From NCBI GenBank assembly GCA_900555065.1, contig USJY01000087.1, positions 1-6,135 on the forward strand: DNA of 6,135 nt, in the 5' to 3' direction. Shown here one piece after another: positions 1-6,087 of the stretch. Positions within the stretch are counted from its first letter, which is position 1. Every line of letters begins with the position of its first letter. Origin of the DNA: an uncultured Eubacteriales bacterium (GTDB taxonomy: Bacteria; Bacillota; Clostridia; Oscillospirales; UMGS1783). Position numbers and translations under genes: made by a program. Under the pieces are notes generated by a model that worked only from the letters and a program-made list of their open reading frames with translations, searched no databases and was not told the origin of the DNA.

Positions 1-34
1 CACGTTTATCTTTCGGTGAGGAACGATGACGCAC

Positions 35-53
35 GGACGCCCACGGGGCGTCC
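35..53 (+). promoter_or_regulatory. Leader RNA hairpin upstream of the operon
   Basis: The sequence can form an eight-base-pair GC-rich stem (35-42 with 46-53) closed by a three-base ACG loop. It has no T-tract, so it is not a terminator by itself. It sits just before the intrinsic terminator at 60-92. An alternative small hairpin, 47-51 with 55-59, would use its 3' arm, so the two are mutually exclusive. The rest of 1-34 shows no gene and no promoter that I can recognise. It may be the end of a longer regulatory leader that begins outside the window. Confidence 0.5.
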
Positions 54-59
54 AACGCC

Positions 60-92
60 GCTTCGCTTCCAAACGGATGCGAAGCACTTTTT
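60..92 (+). terminator. Intrinsic terminator in the leader, probable attenuator
   Basis: A seven-base-pair stem (GCTTCGC at 60-66 with GCGAAGC at 79-85) continues past one T-T mismatch into three more pairs (68-70 with 75-77) and an AAAC loop. A run of five T (88-92) follows, so this has the form of a rho-independent terminator. The T-run ends six bases before the GGAGG of gene 1, leaving no room for a promoter between them. Transcription of the operon must therefore start upstream and pass through it. That makes conditional termination (riboswitch or other attenuation) more likely than simple termination of an upstream gene. The sensing element is not visible here. Confidence 0.75.
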
Positions 93-97
93 AATTT

Positions 98-102
98 GGA
101 GG
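98..102 (+). promoter_or_regulatory. Ribosome binding site of gene 1
   Basis: GGAGG lies nine bases before the ATG at 112. It decides the start: the longer reading frame back to the GTG at 16 would translate through the terminator hairpin and push the signal peptide 32 residues inward. Confidence 0.85.
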
Positions 103-111
103 AATGTAAAC

Positions 112-2127
112 ATGTTCAGGACAGCATGCAAACGGATTCTGGCCGTCGCCTGTACTCTCGCGCTGGCAGCCGGCCTTACGCTGATTCCCGTTTCGGCGAA
201 AACACCGGCCCTGGAGGCGAAGGAGCAGGCGCAGGCGACTGCGGCCAGCCTCGCCGCCGCCCTGCGGGACGATGTGAGCTACAAAGACGGGCGCAGCGTA
301 TATTTGATCCTGCGCGCAGGCGTGCGGGACGAAACGCTGATTGAAAATTACAGGACAAGCCTGCTCGCGGGCCTTGCAGCGGACGGCAACGCGGGCAAGC
401 TCGTGGACGCGGCCGGGTACGACCCGACGGCCGACGTGCTCGCTTACCATGCATATGCGGCGGGCATATACGCGCTGCTTGGCGAAAACCCGCGCGACAT
501 AGGCGGCCACGACCAGATCGCCCATCTCTTCACGGATACCGACAGCTCCGTCCTGCTCGCGGAAAACCCCTATCATTTTTATATCTATCTCCAGATGGCT
601 GAATACGCCGATGAAACCGCGGCGGTAGACGGCCTTGTGCAGAAGCTTACGAGCTACTATGACGCGGCGTCCGGCACGTTCAGTTTCTGGGGCGACCCGG
701 CCTGGGCTTCGGTGGACGACGTGGGCAATGCCGTAGCGGCCCTCGCCCCGTACTGTGACCGCGCCGCTGTAAAGACGGCGGTGGACGGTGCGCTCGCGGG
801 CCTTGCCGCGAAAAAGACGGAAACCGGCTACATGGGCTTTGACGCGCCTGCGTCCAGCTCCACTGCGCTGGCTCTCGCCGCTTTTGCGCAGGCCGGAAGG
901 CAGGCCGAGGCTGAGGAGGCTTACGCCCTACTCGCGAATTTTGCGGTCGAAGGAGCGCCGGGCCAGTACGGCGACGCCGTGGGCGACGATGTGGCCAGCG
1001 TGTCCTTCGGGATGCCGGACGCGCTGTTCGGCCTGATCTGCTATACGGACTACCAGTATACGCTGCCCGCCGCAGCCGTCGCGGCGCAGCAGGCGGGCGC
1101 GGAGCTGCGAAAGACCGCGGCGAACTTCGCCGACTTTTTGGAAGGGGCCGGCGTCAGCTATACGGACGGCCGCAGCATGTATTTGATTCTCGATTCCGGC
1201 GTGCGGAATGAAGCGCTGAACGCCGCTTATCTTGAAAGCCTTCGCGAAACCCTTGCCGCGAACGGGGGCCGTCTGCCCAACACCGGCTTTGTCGCGTCGG
1301 AAGACGACTGGGCCTATCAGGCCTACGCCGCGCTGGCGCTGCAGAAGCTCGGCCTTGACCCGACCGACTTCGAGGGGTACGACCTTGTCGCCCACGTCGC
1401 CGGGATGGACTGGGTCGCGCCGGCGACCTCTCCCTATAACTACCAGGCCCTGCTGTGGTTTGCGGAGCAGTTCGCAGACAGCCTGCAGGGGACGGACATC
1501 GTCGACGCGGCGGTCGACGCGCTGCTTTCATATTACGACGCGGCGGCAGGCACCTTTGTGTTCTGGGGCGACGCCGCCTACTGCTCGGTGGACGACGTGG
1601 GCAATGCTGTGGCGGCCCTCGGCCCCTACTGTGACCGCGCCGACGTGAAAGCGGCGGTGGACGGCGCGCTCGGCTGGCTCGAAGGCCAGCGGCAGCCGGA
1701 CGGGTATATGGGCTATGCCGGCCTGTCGTCAAGTTCCACGGCGTATGCGCTTGCATGCTATGCGAAAACCGGCGATACGGCCGGTGCGAACGCCGCGTAT
1801 GCCATGCTTTCCAACTTCCGTATCGGGGACGGCGGCCTCTACGGCGCGGCGGTCGGAGACACGGAGGCGGACTACGCGTTCAGTATGCCGGACGCATTGT
1901 TCGGCCTGCACGCGTTTTACCGGTCCATGGTCCCGGTCGACCCGGTCGAGCCCGAGCCGGAGCCGCAGCCCGAACCGCAGCCCGAGCCTGAACCCGAACC
2001 CGTACCGGAAGGCGAAACCAACCCGCCCACGGGCGACGGAAATCCCGCTGCAGCGGCGCTGGCGGCGCTTCTGGCCCTCGCCGCGGTAGCCACCATAAAG
2101 AAGAAAAGGACTGAGCGCGTTGGCTGA
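112..2127 (+). CDS. Wall-anchored protein with two alpha/alpha-toroid (transcobalamin-like) units
   Basis: This is a 671-residue secreted protein. Residues 1-29 form a signal peptide (basic FRTACKR, hydrophobic core, cleavage probably after VSA). Two homologous units follow, with clear alignment over about 55-308 and 348-599. Each contains SVDDVGNAVAAL.PYCD (S200 and S492), an AVDGAL helix, a GYMG turn followed by a Ser-rich S-S-S-T-A-ALA helix, and MPDALFGL at the end. This pattern of paired helices resembles the terpenoid-cyclase/prenyltransferase toroid fold shared with the N-terminal domain of transcobalamin. No cyclase DxDD motif is seen, so a binding rather than catalytic role is likely. 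A Pro-Glu-Gln spacer (about 607-634) leads to the sorting signal NPPTG (637-641), a hydrophobic stretch (646-662) and a KKKR tail, so a sortase should attach the protein to the wall. It is first in the operon and overlaps gene 2 by eight bases. The ligand is unknown; corrinoid binding is inferred from the neighbours. Confidence 0.85.
   Translation: MFRTACKRILAVACTLALAAGLTLIPVSAKTPALEAKEQAQATAASLAAALRDDVSYKDGRSVYLILRAGVRDETLIENYRTSLLAGLAADGNAGKLVDAAGYDPTADVLAYHAYAAGIYALLGENPRDIGGHDQIAHLFTDTDSSVLLAENPYHFYIYLQMAEYADETAAVDGLVQKLTSYYDAASGTFSFWGDPAWASVDDVGNAVAALAPYCDRAAVKTAVDGALAGLAAKKTETGYMGFDAPASSSTALALAAFAQAGRQAEAEEAYALLANFAVEGAPGQYGDAVGDDVASVSFGMPDALFGLICYTDYQYTLPAAAVAAQQAGAELRKTAANFADFLEGAGVSYTDGRSMYLILDSGVRNEALNAAYLESLRETLAANGGRLPNTGFVASEDDWAYQAYAALALQKLGLDPTDFEGYDLVAHVAGMDWVAPATSPYNYQALLWFAEQFADSLQGTDIVDAAVDALLSYYDAAAGTFVFWGDAAYCSVDDVGNAVAALGPYCDRADVKAAVDGALGWLEGQRQPDGYMGYAGLSSSSTAYALACYAKTGDTAGANAAYAMLSNFRIGDGGLYGAAVGDTEADYAFSMPDALFGLHAFYRSMVPVDPVEPEPEPQPEPQPEPEPEPVPEGETNPPTGDGNPAAAALAALLALAAVATIKKKRTERVG
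274..1035 (+). repeat. Intragenic repeat, copy 1 (toroid unit)
   Basis: This is the first of two tandem coding repeats in gene 1, from VSYKDGRSVYLIL to MPDALFGL. It lies 873-879 bases ahead of copy 2, the shift coming from whole-codon insertions or deletions. Similarity is clear in DNA as well as protein, strongest at about 658-800 against 1534-1676. That stretch includes a run of 23 identical bases at 709-731 and 1585-1607. Confidence 0.85.
1153..1908 (+). repeat. Intragenic repeat, copy 2 (toroid unit)
   Basis: This is the second copy of the unit, from VSYTDGRSMYLIL to MPDALFGL. Copies diverge most in the first half after the opening motif: copy 1 has GENPRDIGGHDQIAHL where copy 2 has GLDPTDFEGYDLVAHV. 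They are most alike around the VDDVGNAVAAL helix. Divergence in part of the unit could mean different ligand contacts, but that is inference. Confidence 0.85.
2106..2110 (+). promoter_or_regulatory. Ribosome binding site of gene 2 (TTG start)
   Basis: AAGGA lies nine bases before the TTG at 2120, inside the end of gene 1. A second in-frame TTG at 2132 would give a tidy signal peptide (MKRIFAALL), but this site would then be 21 bases away, so 2120 is preferred. The overlap with gene 1 suggests translational coupling. Confidence 0.6.
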
Positions 2128-2893
2128 TATATTGAAACGTATTTTTGCAGCCCTGCTTGTGTGCCTGTGCGCCTGCACGGCGCCCGCCGCGGACCCTTCC
2201 GGCACGGAGGATTCCGCGGCCTCGGGCGCATCGCAGTCCGCGGTCCAGTCCTCCGGCGCTTCTTCGTCCGCGGATGCAGGCGCGTCCGGCGCTGAAACGG
2301 AAGGCTCTTCCGCCGCTTCCGGCGAATCCGGCGCGGCGTCGGTCTCCGGCGGCGGCGCGGACGGCGCACAGTCCGTTTCGGTGCCCGCAGCCTCGCAGGG
2401 CGGGGATGTCTCCAGCTCCAAAAGTACATCTGCATCCGCGTCCAGAAGTCAGAGCCAGAACGCAAGCCAGAGTAAAAGCCAGAGCGCTTCGCAGAGCCAG
2501 AGCAAAAGTCAGAGCCAGAGCCAGTCGCAGGAAATCACCGTATCCGTTACGGTGGACTGTTCCGCTGCGTTCGGCAATCTGGTTTCAGGGGACGACAGCT
2601 TCCTGCCCCAAAGCGGGATTATGCTCAGTACGTCGGTGACGGTGGCGAAGGGCTCGTCCGCATTTGAAGCGATGCAGGCGGCCTGCCAGAGCGGCGGCCT
2701 CTCCCTAAACTACTCGGGCAGCCAGGCCCGCCGCAACGTCTATATCCAGGGCGCGGGCGGCCTGAGCGAAAAGGACTGCGGCGGCCAGAGCGGCTGGAAA
2801 TACAGCGTGAACGGCACGACTCCGGGCAAAGGCTGCAGTGCATATACTCTGGGCGACGGCGACACGGTCCTCCTCTATTACGCCATGTCGTAA
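2120..2893 (+). CDS. Lipoprotein with C-terminal DUF4430 (transcobalamin C-terminal-like) domain
   Basis: This 257-residue protein begins with a lipoprotein signal: basic KR, a hydrophobic core, and the lipobox LCAC with Cys19 as the likely lipidated residue. Residues 20-109 are a low-complexity Ala/Ser/Gly region and 110-137 are almost only Ser and Gln, which together look like a flexible stalk through the wall. Residues 138-257 match DUF4430: a strand ITVSVTVDC, the helix SSAFEAMQAAC, the segment GAGGLSEKDCGGQSGWKYSVNG, then AYTLGDGDTVLLYY. This family is related to the C-terminal domain of transcobalamin and intrinsic factor, which covers bound cobalamin. Four cysteines (147, 189, 220, 239) in this exported domain could form disulphides. 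Its place between the toroid protein and the ECF importer suggests a membrane-anchored partner in ligand capture; the ligand itself cannot be read from the sequence. Confidence 0.85.
   Translation: MADILKRIFAALLVCLCACTAPAADPSGTEDSAASGASQSAVQSSGASSSADAGASGAETEGSSAASGESGAASVSGGGADGAQSVSVPAASQGGDVSSSKSTSASASRSQSQNASQSKSQSASQSQSKSQSQSQSQEITVSVTVDCSAAFGNLVSGDDSFLPQSGIMLSTSVTVAKGSSAFEAMQAACQSGGLSLNYSGSQARRNVYIQGAGGLSEKDCGGQSGWKYSVNGTTPGKGCSAYTLGDGDTVLLYYAMS
2447..2530 (+). repeat. Ser-Gln codon repeat encoding the lipoprotein stalk
   Basis: Twenty-eight codons are built mainly from repeats of AGC-CAG and variants (AGT-CAG, AGC-CAA-like interruptions by AAA, AAC, GCT/GCA). They encode a mostly alternating Ser-Gln tract at residues 110-137. 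Such in-frame repeats can change copy number by slippage, which would lengthen or shorten the stalk without breaking the frame. Confidence 0.8.
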
Positions 2894-2900
2894 GGAGGTG
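2892..2900 (+). promoter_or_regulatory. Strong ribosome binding site of ecfT
   Basis: AAGGAGGTG overlaps the TAA stop of the lipoprotein gene and stands five bases before the ATG at 2906. It is a near-complete Shine-Dalgarno sequence, the strongest in the operon. Confidence 0.85.
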
Positions 2901-2905
2901 CGGGT

Positions 2906-3796
2906 ATGCGCTACAACGACCATTTCTCCTCACTTGGCGCGGGCGTGCTCGCCCTGTACTTTCTGGGCGCCGTCGTATTTTCCGTTATCGGCCTGCATCC
3001 CGTGCTGCTGGGGCTGAGCTTTCTGAGCGCGCTGGCCTATTACGCCTGTACGGCGGGCCCTCTGCGCGCGCTGAAGAGTCTGGGCGCCGTGCTGCCCTTT
3101 TTGCTGCTGTTCTGTATTGTCAACCCGCTTCTCAACAACCGGGGCGCGACCGAGCTTATGCGCGTATGGGGTCGGTCCGTCACGCTGGAGGCGGTCGTAT
3201 ACGGCCTGCTCTCCTCGCTGATGCTGCTGTGCGTGCTGCTATGGTTCGGCTGCATGCAGCAAAGCCTGGACAGCGACCGGTTGACCGGCCTGCTTTCGGG
3301 CGCGCTGCCTGTAATCGGCCTGATGATCGGCCTGATCCTGCGCTTTATACCCTATCTGCGCTCCCTTTTGTCAGACCTGACCGAGACGCAGCGCACCCTG
3401 GGCGTTTCCGCGGGCGAAGGCGGCCTTCTTCGCCGCCTGCGCACCGGCGGCGTCCTGCTCAGCGCGGCGCTGTCACTGAGCCTGGAGGAGACGCTGGACA
3501 CGGCGGTGTCGATGCGCGCGCGCGGGTTTGAACTGCGCGGCCGCCGCCGCGCTCCGCTCCGGTTCCGGCGTGCGGGCGCGGGTGCCGTCGCCGTCGTCGC
3601 GGCCGTCGCGGCCGCGCTCATTGCGGCCTTTGCGTTCGGCCTGCTGCGCTTTTCCAGCATGCCGACGCTGTCGCGCGTATCCTTTTCACCCGCGCATATT
3701 CTCGCGTACGCTCTGTGCGCGCTGTATTTCAATATCCCGCTTTTGTACAACGCGGTGGAGGACGCACGATGGAAATATTCACAGTCAAAGATCTGA
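2906..3796 (+). CDS. ecfT: ECF transporter transmembrane component EcfT
   Basis: This 296-residue membrane protein is the scaffold of an energy-coupling-factor importer; it links the ATPases to the S component. Hydrophobic segments lie near residues 11-50 (two), 56-72, 95-115, 131-150, 226-247 and 263-282. Family marks are CIVNPLLNNRGATEL (70-84), the cytoplasmic coupling region after LRFIPYLRSLL (145-155), and SLEETLDTAVSMRARGF (192-208) containing the X-R-G motif at 205-207. The first coupling motif reads QRTLG (162-166), lacking the Arg of the classical X-R-G. As I recall, this is common in the clostridial EcfT subfamily that travels with fused EcfA proteins, so function is expected. It starts 12 bases after the lipoprotein gene and overlaps the ATPase gene by 28 bases. 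The length is normal for the family. Confidence 0.92.
   Translation: MRYNDHFSSLGAGVLALYFLGAVVFSVIGLHPVLLGLSFLSALAYYACTAGPLRALKSLGAVLPFLLLFCIVNPLLNNRGATELMRVWGRSVTLEAVVYGLLSSLMLLCVLLWFGCMQQSLDSDRLTGLLSGALPVIGLMIGLILRFIPYLRSLLSDLTETQRTLGVSAGEGGLLRRLRTGGVLLSAALSLSLEETLDTAVSMRARGFELRGRRRAPLRFRRAGAGAVAVVAAVAAALIAAFAFGLLRFSSMPTLSRVSFSPAHILAYALCALYFNIPLLYNAVEDARWKYSQSKI
3757..3761 (+). promoter_or_regulatory. Ribosome binding site of the fused EcfA gene
   Basis: GGAGG lies seven bases before the ATG at 3769, inside the end of ecfT. It favours this start over an in-frame ATG at 3715, which has no comparable site and would add 18 residues ahead of the usual MEIFTVKDLSFTY beginning. Confidence 0.85.
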
Positions 3797-5394
3797 GCTT
3801 CACTTATGCGGGCGAGAAGGAACAGACGCTGCGCGGCGTATCCCTGCGCGTGTCTCCGGGTGAATTCGTCCTGCTGACGGGCTCCACCGGCTGCGGAAAA
3901 ACGACGCTGTTGCGTATGCTCAAGCACAGCGTCGCCCCCGTGGGCGAGAGGGCGGGAGAGATCCTGTTCTGCGGGAAAGACGTTCGCGGCCTGTCCGGGC
4001 GCGAGCTTGTGAGCGGAATCGGCTTTGTCTTCCAGAACCCCGACACGCAGATCGTGTGCAAAACCGCGTATGCGGAGCTGCACTACGGCGCGGAGAACAT
4101 CGGCCTTTCCGCCGCGCAGACGGCGCGCGCCATCGCCGAGGTGTCCTGCTATTTCGGCATGGGCGATCTGCTCGAACGCGACGTGGCGAGCCTTTCCGGC
4201 GGCCAGAAACAGCTTCTGAACCTTGCCGCCGCCCTGATCCTCCGCCCAAAGGTCCTGATTCTGGACGAACCCACCGCGCAGATCGACCCCGTATACGCCG
4301 CGGAATTCCTCGCCGTGCTTCGCCGTATCAACCAGGAGACGGGCATGGCGGTGCTTCTGTCCGAGCAGACGCTGGAAGAGGCGTTTCCCATCGCCGACCG
4401 CGTGATCGTGATGGCGGACGGCAGGATCGTGGACGACGGCCCCGCCCGCGCGGTCGCGGCGCGCCTGCTGCGTTCGGATTTGCCTTCCGCCGCCGCCTTG
4501 CCCGCGCCCGTGCGCCTGTCCGGCGCGCTCGGCGGGGAAGGACCCGTGCCGCTGACGATCAAGGAGGCCCGCGCCCTGCTCGCCGCCCGGCCCGAACTCC
4601 CCGTGTCAAGGCCGTCCGCGCCGCGTGAAAAGGGCCGGCCGGCCGTGGAAGTGAAGAACGTCCGCTACCGCTATGACCGCAGCGCGCCGGACATATTGCG
4701 CGACGCATGCCTGCGCGCAAACTACGGCGAGCTGCTCGCTCTGCACGGTGCAAACGGCGCGGGCAAGACCACCCTGCTCAGAATCCTCAGCGGCCGGTGC
4801 AGCCCCTGGCGCGGCAAAGTCCGGTTTGAGAACCCGAAGGCGGCGAAGGTATACCTGCCGCAGAACCCTCGCCTGAGTTTTTTGAAGGATACCCTTTTGG
4901 AGGATATAGAGTTCCTGCTGGCGCAGACCGGCCAGCCAGCGGACCGCGTTGCGGAGATGATGCGGCGCCACCCGTTTTTTGCCCGTCTAGGCCCGCTGAT
5001 GTACCGCAACCCGCTCGACCTGTCGGGCGGCCAGCAGCAGATGGCGGCCCTGTTCAAGGCCATGCTCGCCGAGCCGGACGTGCTCCTTCTTGACGAGCCG
5101 ACCAAAGGCCTTGACGCGCGGCTGAAAAGCGAGCTTGCCGAGCTGATCGCCGCGCTCAAGTCCGCAGGCGTATGCATGATCATGGCCTCGCACGATGTGG
5201 AGTTCTCCGCCGCGGTGGCGGACCGCTGCGCCATGCTGTTTTCCGGCGTGATCGTCCAGGACGACGCGCCCTACGACTTTTTTGTATCCAACCGGTTTTA
5301 TACCACCGGCCTGTGCAAGATTACAAACGGGATTCTCAGCCGGCCCGCCGTCCGGTTTTCCGACCTTGGCGCGGCGATGGAGGTATATGTATGA
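3769..5394 (+). CDS. ecfA: Fused two-domain ECF ATPase (EcfA-EcfA')
   Basis: This 541-residue cytoplasmic protein carries two ABC ATPase domains that power the importer; most ECF systems encode them as two genes. Domain 1 (about 1-235) has Walker A GSTGCGKTT (38-46), Q-loop Gln89, signature LSGGQ (142-146) and Walker B LILDE with Glu167. Its H-loop position reads LLSEQTLEE, so Gln200 replaces the usual His. Domain 2 (about 291-500) has Walker A GANGAGKTT (327-335), Gln365, LSGGQ (418-422), Walker B LLLDE with Glu443, and an intact His475 in MASHD. The linker (about 236-290) is Ala/Pro/Arg-rich. The tail contains FFVSNRFYTTG, which I recall from fused EcfA proteins of this group. The start is set by GGAGG at 3757. 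It overlaps ecfT at its start and the S-component gene at its end (ATGA), so the three transporter parts are probably made together. Confidence 0.93.
   Translation: MEIFTVKDLSFTYAGEKEQTLRGVSLRVSPGEFVLLTGSTGCGKTTLLRMLKHSVAPVGERAGEILFCGKDVRGLSGRELVSGIGFVFQNPDTQIVCKTAYAELHYGAENIGLSAAQTARAIAEVSCYFGMGDLLERDVASLSGGQKQLLNLAAALILRPKVLILDEPTAQIDPVYAAEFLAVLRRINQETGMAVLLSEQTLEEAFPIADRVIVMADGRIVDDGPARAVAARLLRSDLPSAAALPAPVRLSGALGGEGPVPLTIKEARALLAARPELPVSRPSAPREKGRPAVEVKNVRYRYDRSAPDILRDACLRANYGELLALHGANGAGKTTLLRILSGRCSPWRGKVRFENPKAAKVYLPQNPRLSFLKDTLLEDIEFLLAQTGQPADRVAEMMRRHPFFARLGPLMYRNPLDLSGGQQQMAALFKAMLAEPDVLLLDEPTKGLDARLKSELAELIAALKSAGVCMIMASHDVEFSAAVADRCAMLFSGVIVQDDAPYDFFVSNRFYTTGLCKITNGILSRPAVRFSDLGAAMEVYV
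5379..5383 (+). promoter_or_regulatory. Ribosome binding site of the S-component gene
   Basis: GGAGG lies seven bases before the ATG at 5391, within the end of the ATPase gene. With the ATGA stop-start overlap it fixes the start and implies translational coupling. The longer frame back to 5172 is only the overlap with ecfA. Confidence 0.85.
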
Positions 5395-6080
5395 GGCGCG
5401 TCTGTTTCTATCTGTCCATAGCGGCCCTGACCGCACTCGTAGTCTGGCTCACCTTTACAGGCAGGCTGCAAAATTACCTGCTTGTGAGCTGGACCGTGGC
5501 GTTTGCGGCGCTGGCCCTGTTCTTTACGCAGTATGAGCGCCGCCGTCCCGCCCTGCAGGATATGATGCCCATTGTCATCGTCGTCTGCGTCGCGTCGCTC
5601 GGCCGTGCGCTGTTCAATTTTATTCCGCAGCTGCAGCCGGTGACGGCCCTGGTCATGATCATGGGCGTGTGCAGCGGCCCGCCCGCCGGGTTCATGACCG
5701 GCGCGCTGAGCGCCCTTACGTCCAATATGCTGCTTGGTCAGGGCCCGTGGACGGTGTGGCAGATGCTCGCCTGGGGTCTGATCGGCCTGCTCTCTGGCTT
5801 TCTGGGTAAGACGCGCGCGTTTCGGAACCGCTGGGCGCTGGCCGGCGTTTCGGTGCTGGCCGGCGCGTTTTACAGCGTCGTTGTCGATATCTGGACCGTC
5901 GCGTCGCTCGGCGGCGAAATGGCGCCCGGCGCGGTGCTCGCCGTGTTTGTGACGGGGCTGCTGTTCAGCGTTCCGCATATGGCCGGGAATTTTATTTTTA
6001 TCCTGCTGCTGTATAAGCCTATCGCGAAGAAGCTGGATAGGGTGGCCAGAAAATACGGGATTTTACTTCAAAAATACTGA
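5391..6080 (+). CDS. ECF transporter substrate-binding S component, CbrT-like (cobalamin predicted)
   Basis: This 229-residue integral membrane protein has about six hydrophobic segments (near 7-22, 30-46, 58-72, 84-104, 123-140, 148-168, then 180-208). The stretch ASLGRALFNFIPQ (68-80), the Gly-rich GPPAGFMTGALSAL (96-109), and GQGPWTVWQMLAWGLIG (116-132) are typical of a clostridial S-component family that I associate with predicted vitamin B12 uptake, including CbrT-like proteins. S components bind the vitamin inside the membrane and topple against EcfT to release it inward. Being in the operon with its own EcfT and EcfA makes this a dedicated (group I type) ECF system. The length is somewhat above the roughly 180-200 residues common for S components. 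That this is an S component is clear. Cobalamin as substrate is a moderate inference from family resemblance and from the transcobalamin-like neighbours; another corrinoid or precursor is possible. Confidence 0.85.
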   Translation: MRRVCFYLSIAALTALVVWLTFTGRLQNYLLVSWTVAFAALALFFTQYERRRPALQDMMPIVIVVCVASLGRALFNFIPQLQPVTALVMIMGVCSGPPAGFMTGALSALTSNMLLGQGPWTVWQMLAWGLIGLLSGFLGKTRAFRNRWALAGVSVLAGAFYSVVVDIWTVASLGGEMAPGAVLAVFVTGLLFSVPHMAGNFIFILLLYKPIAKKLDRVARKYGILLQKY

Positions 6081-6087
6081 GCGTCCA

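Noticed and set aside
16..111. N-terminal extension of gene 1 from GTG at 16
   Set aside because: It would translate through two hairpins including the terminator, has no ribosome site, and buries the signal peptide. ATG at 112 has GGAGG nine bases upstream.
1..111. Cobalamin riboswitch aptamer within the window
   Set aside because: None of the conserved cobalamin-riboswitch segments (GCCACTG box, GGGAA box, 3' CAGGAGACCTGCC-like box) is visible in these bases. Only a downstream expression platform could be present.
112..2127. Catalytic squalene/terpene cyclase or prenyltransferase
   Set aside because: Similarity is to the toroid fold only. No DxDD or clear metal-binding set is seen, and the protein is secreted and wall-anchored.
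2447..2530. CRISPR-like or intergenic tandem array
   Set aside because: The repeats are six-base codon pairs in frame within the lipoprotein gene, with no spacers.
3386..3405. Defective EcfT because the first X-R-G motif reads RTLG
   Set aside because: The second motif (RARG) and the rest of the family pattern are intact. From memory, the EcfT subfamily with fused ATPases often lacks Arg in the first motif.
3715..3768. Earlier ATG start for the ATPase
   Set aside because: The added residues are the out-of-frame overlap with ecfT and lack a ribosome site. GGAGG serves the ATG at 3769.
5172..5390. Longer form of the S component starting inside ecfA
   Set aside because: The extension is Arg/Pro-rich shadow sequence of the ATPase gene. 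The real start at 5391 has GGAGG and begins a membrane protein.
91..5978. Many antisense open frames across the operon
   Set aside because: They are Arg/Pro/Ala-rich shadows typical of high-GC coding DNA, without ribosome sites or recognisable domains, and each lies opposite a well-supported gene.
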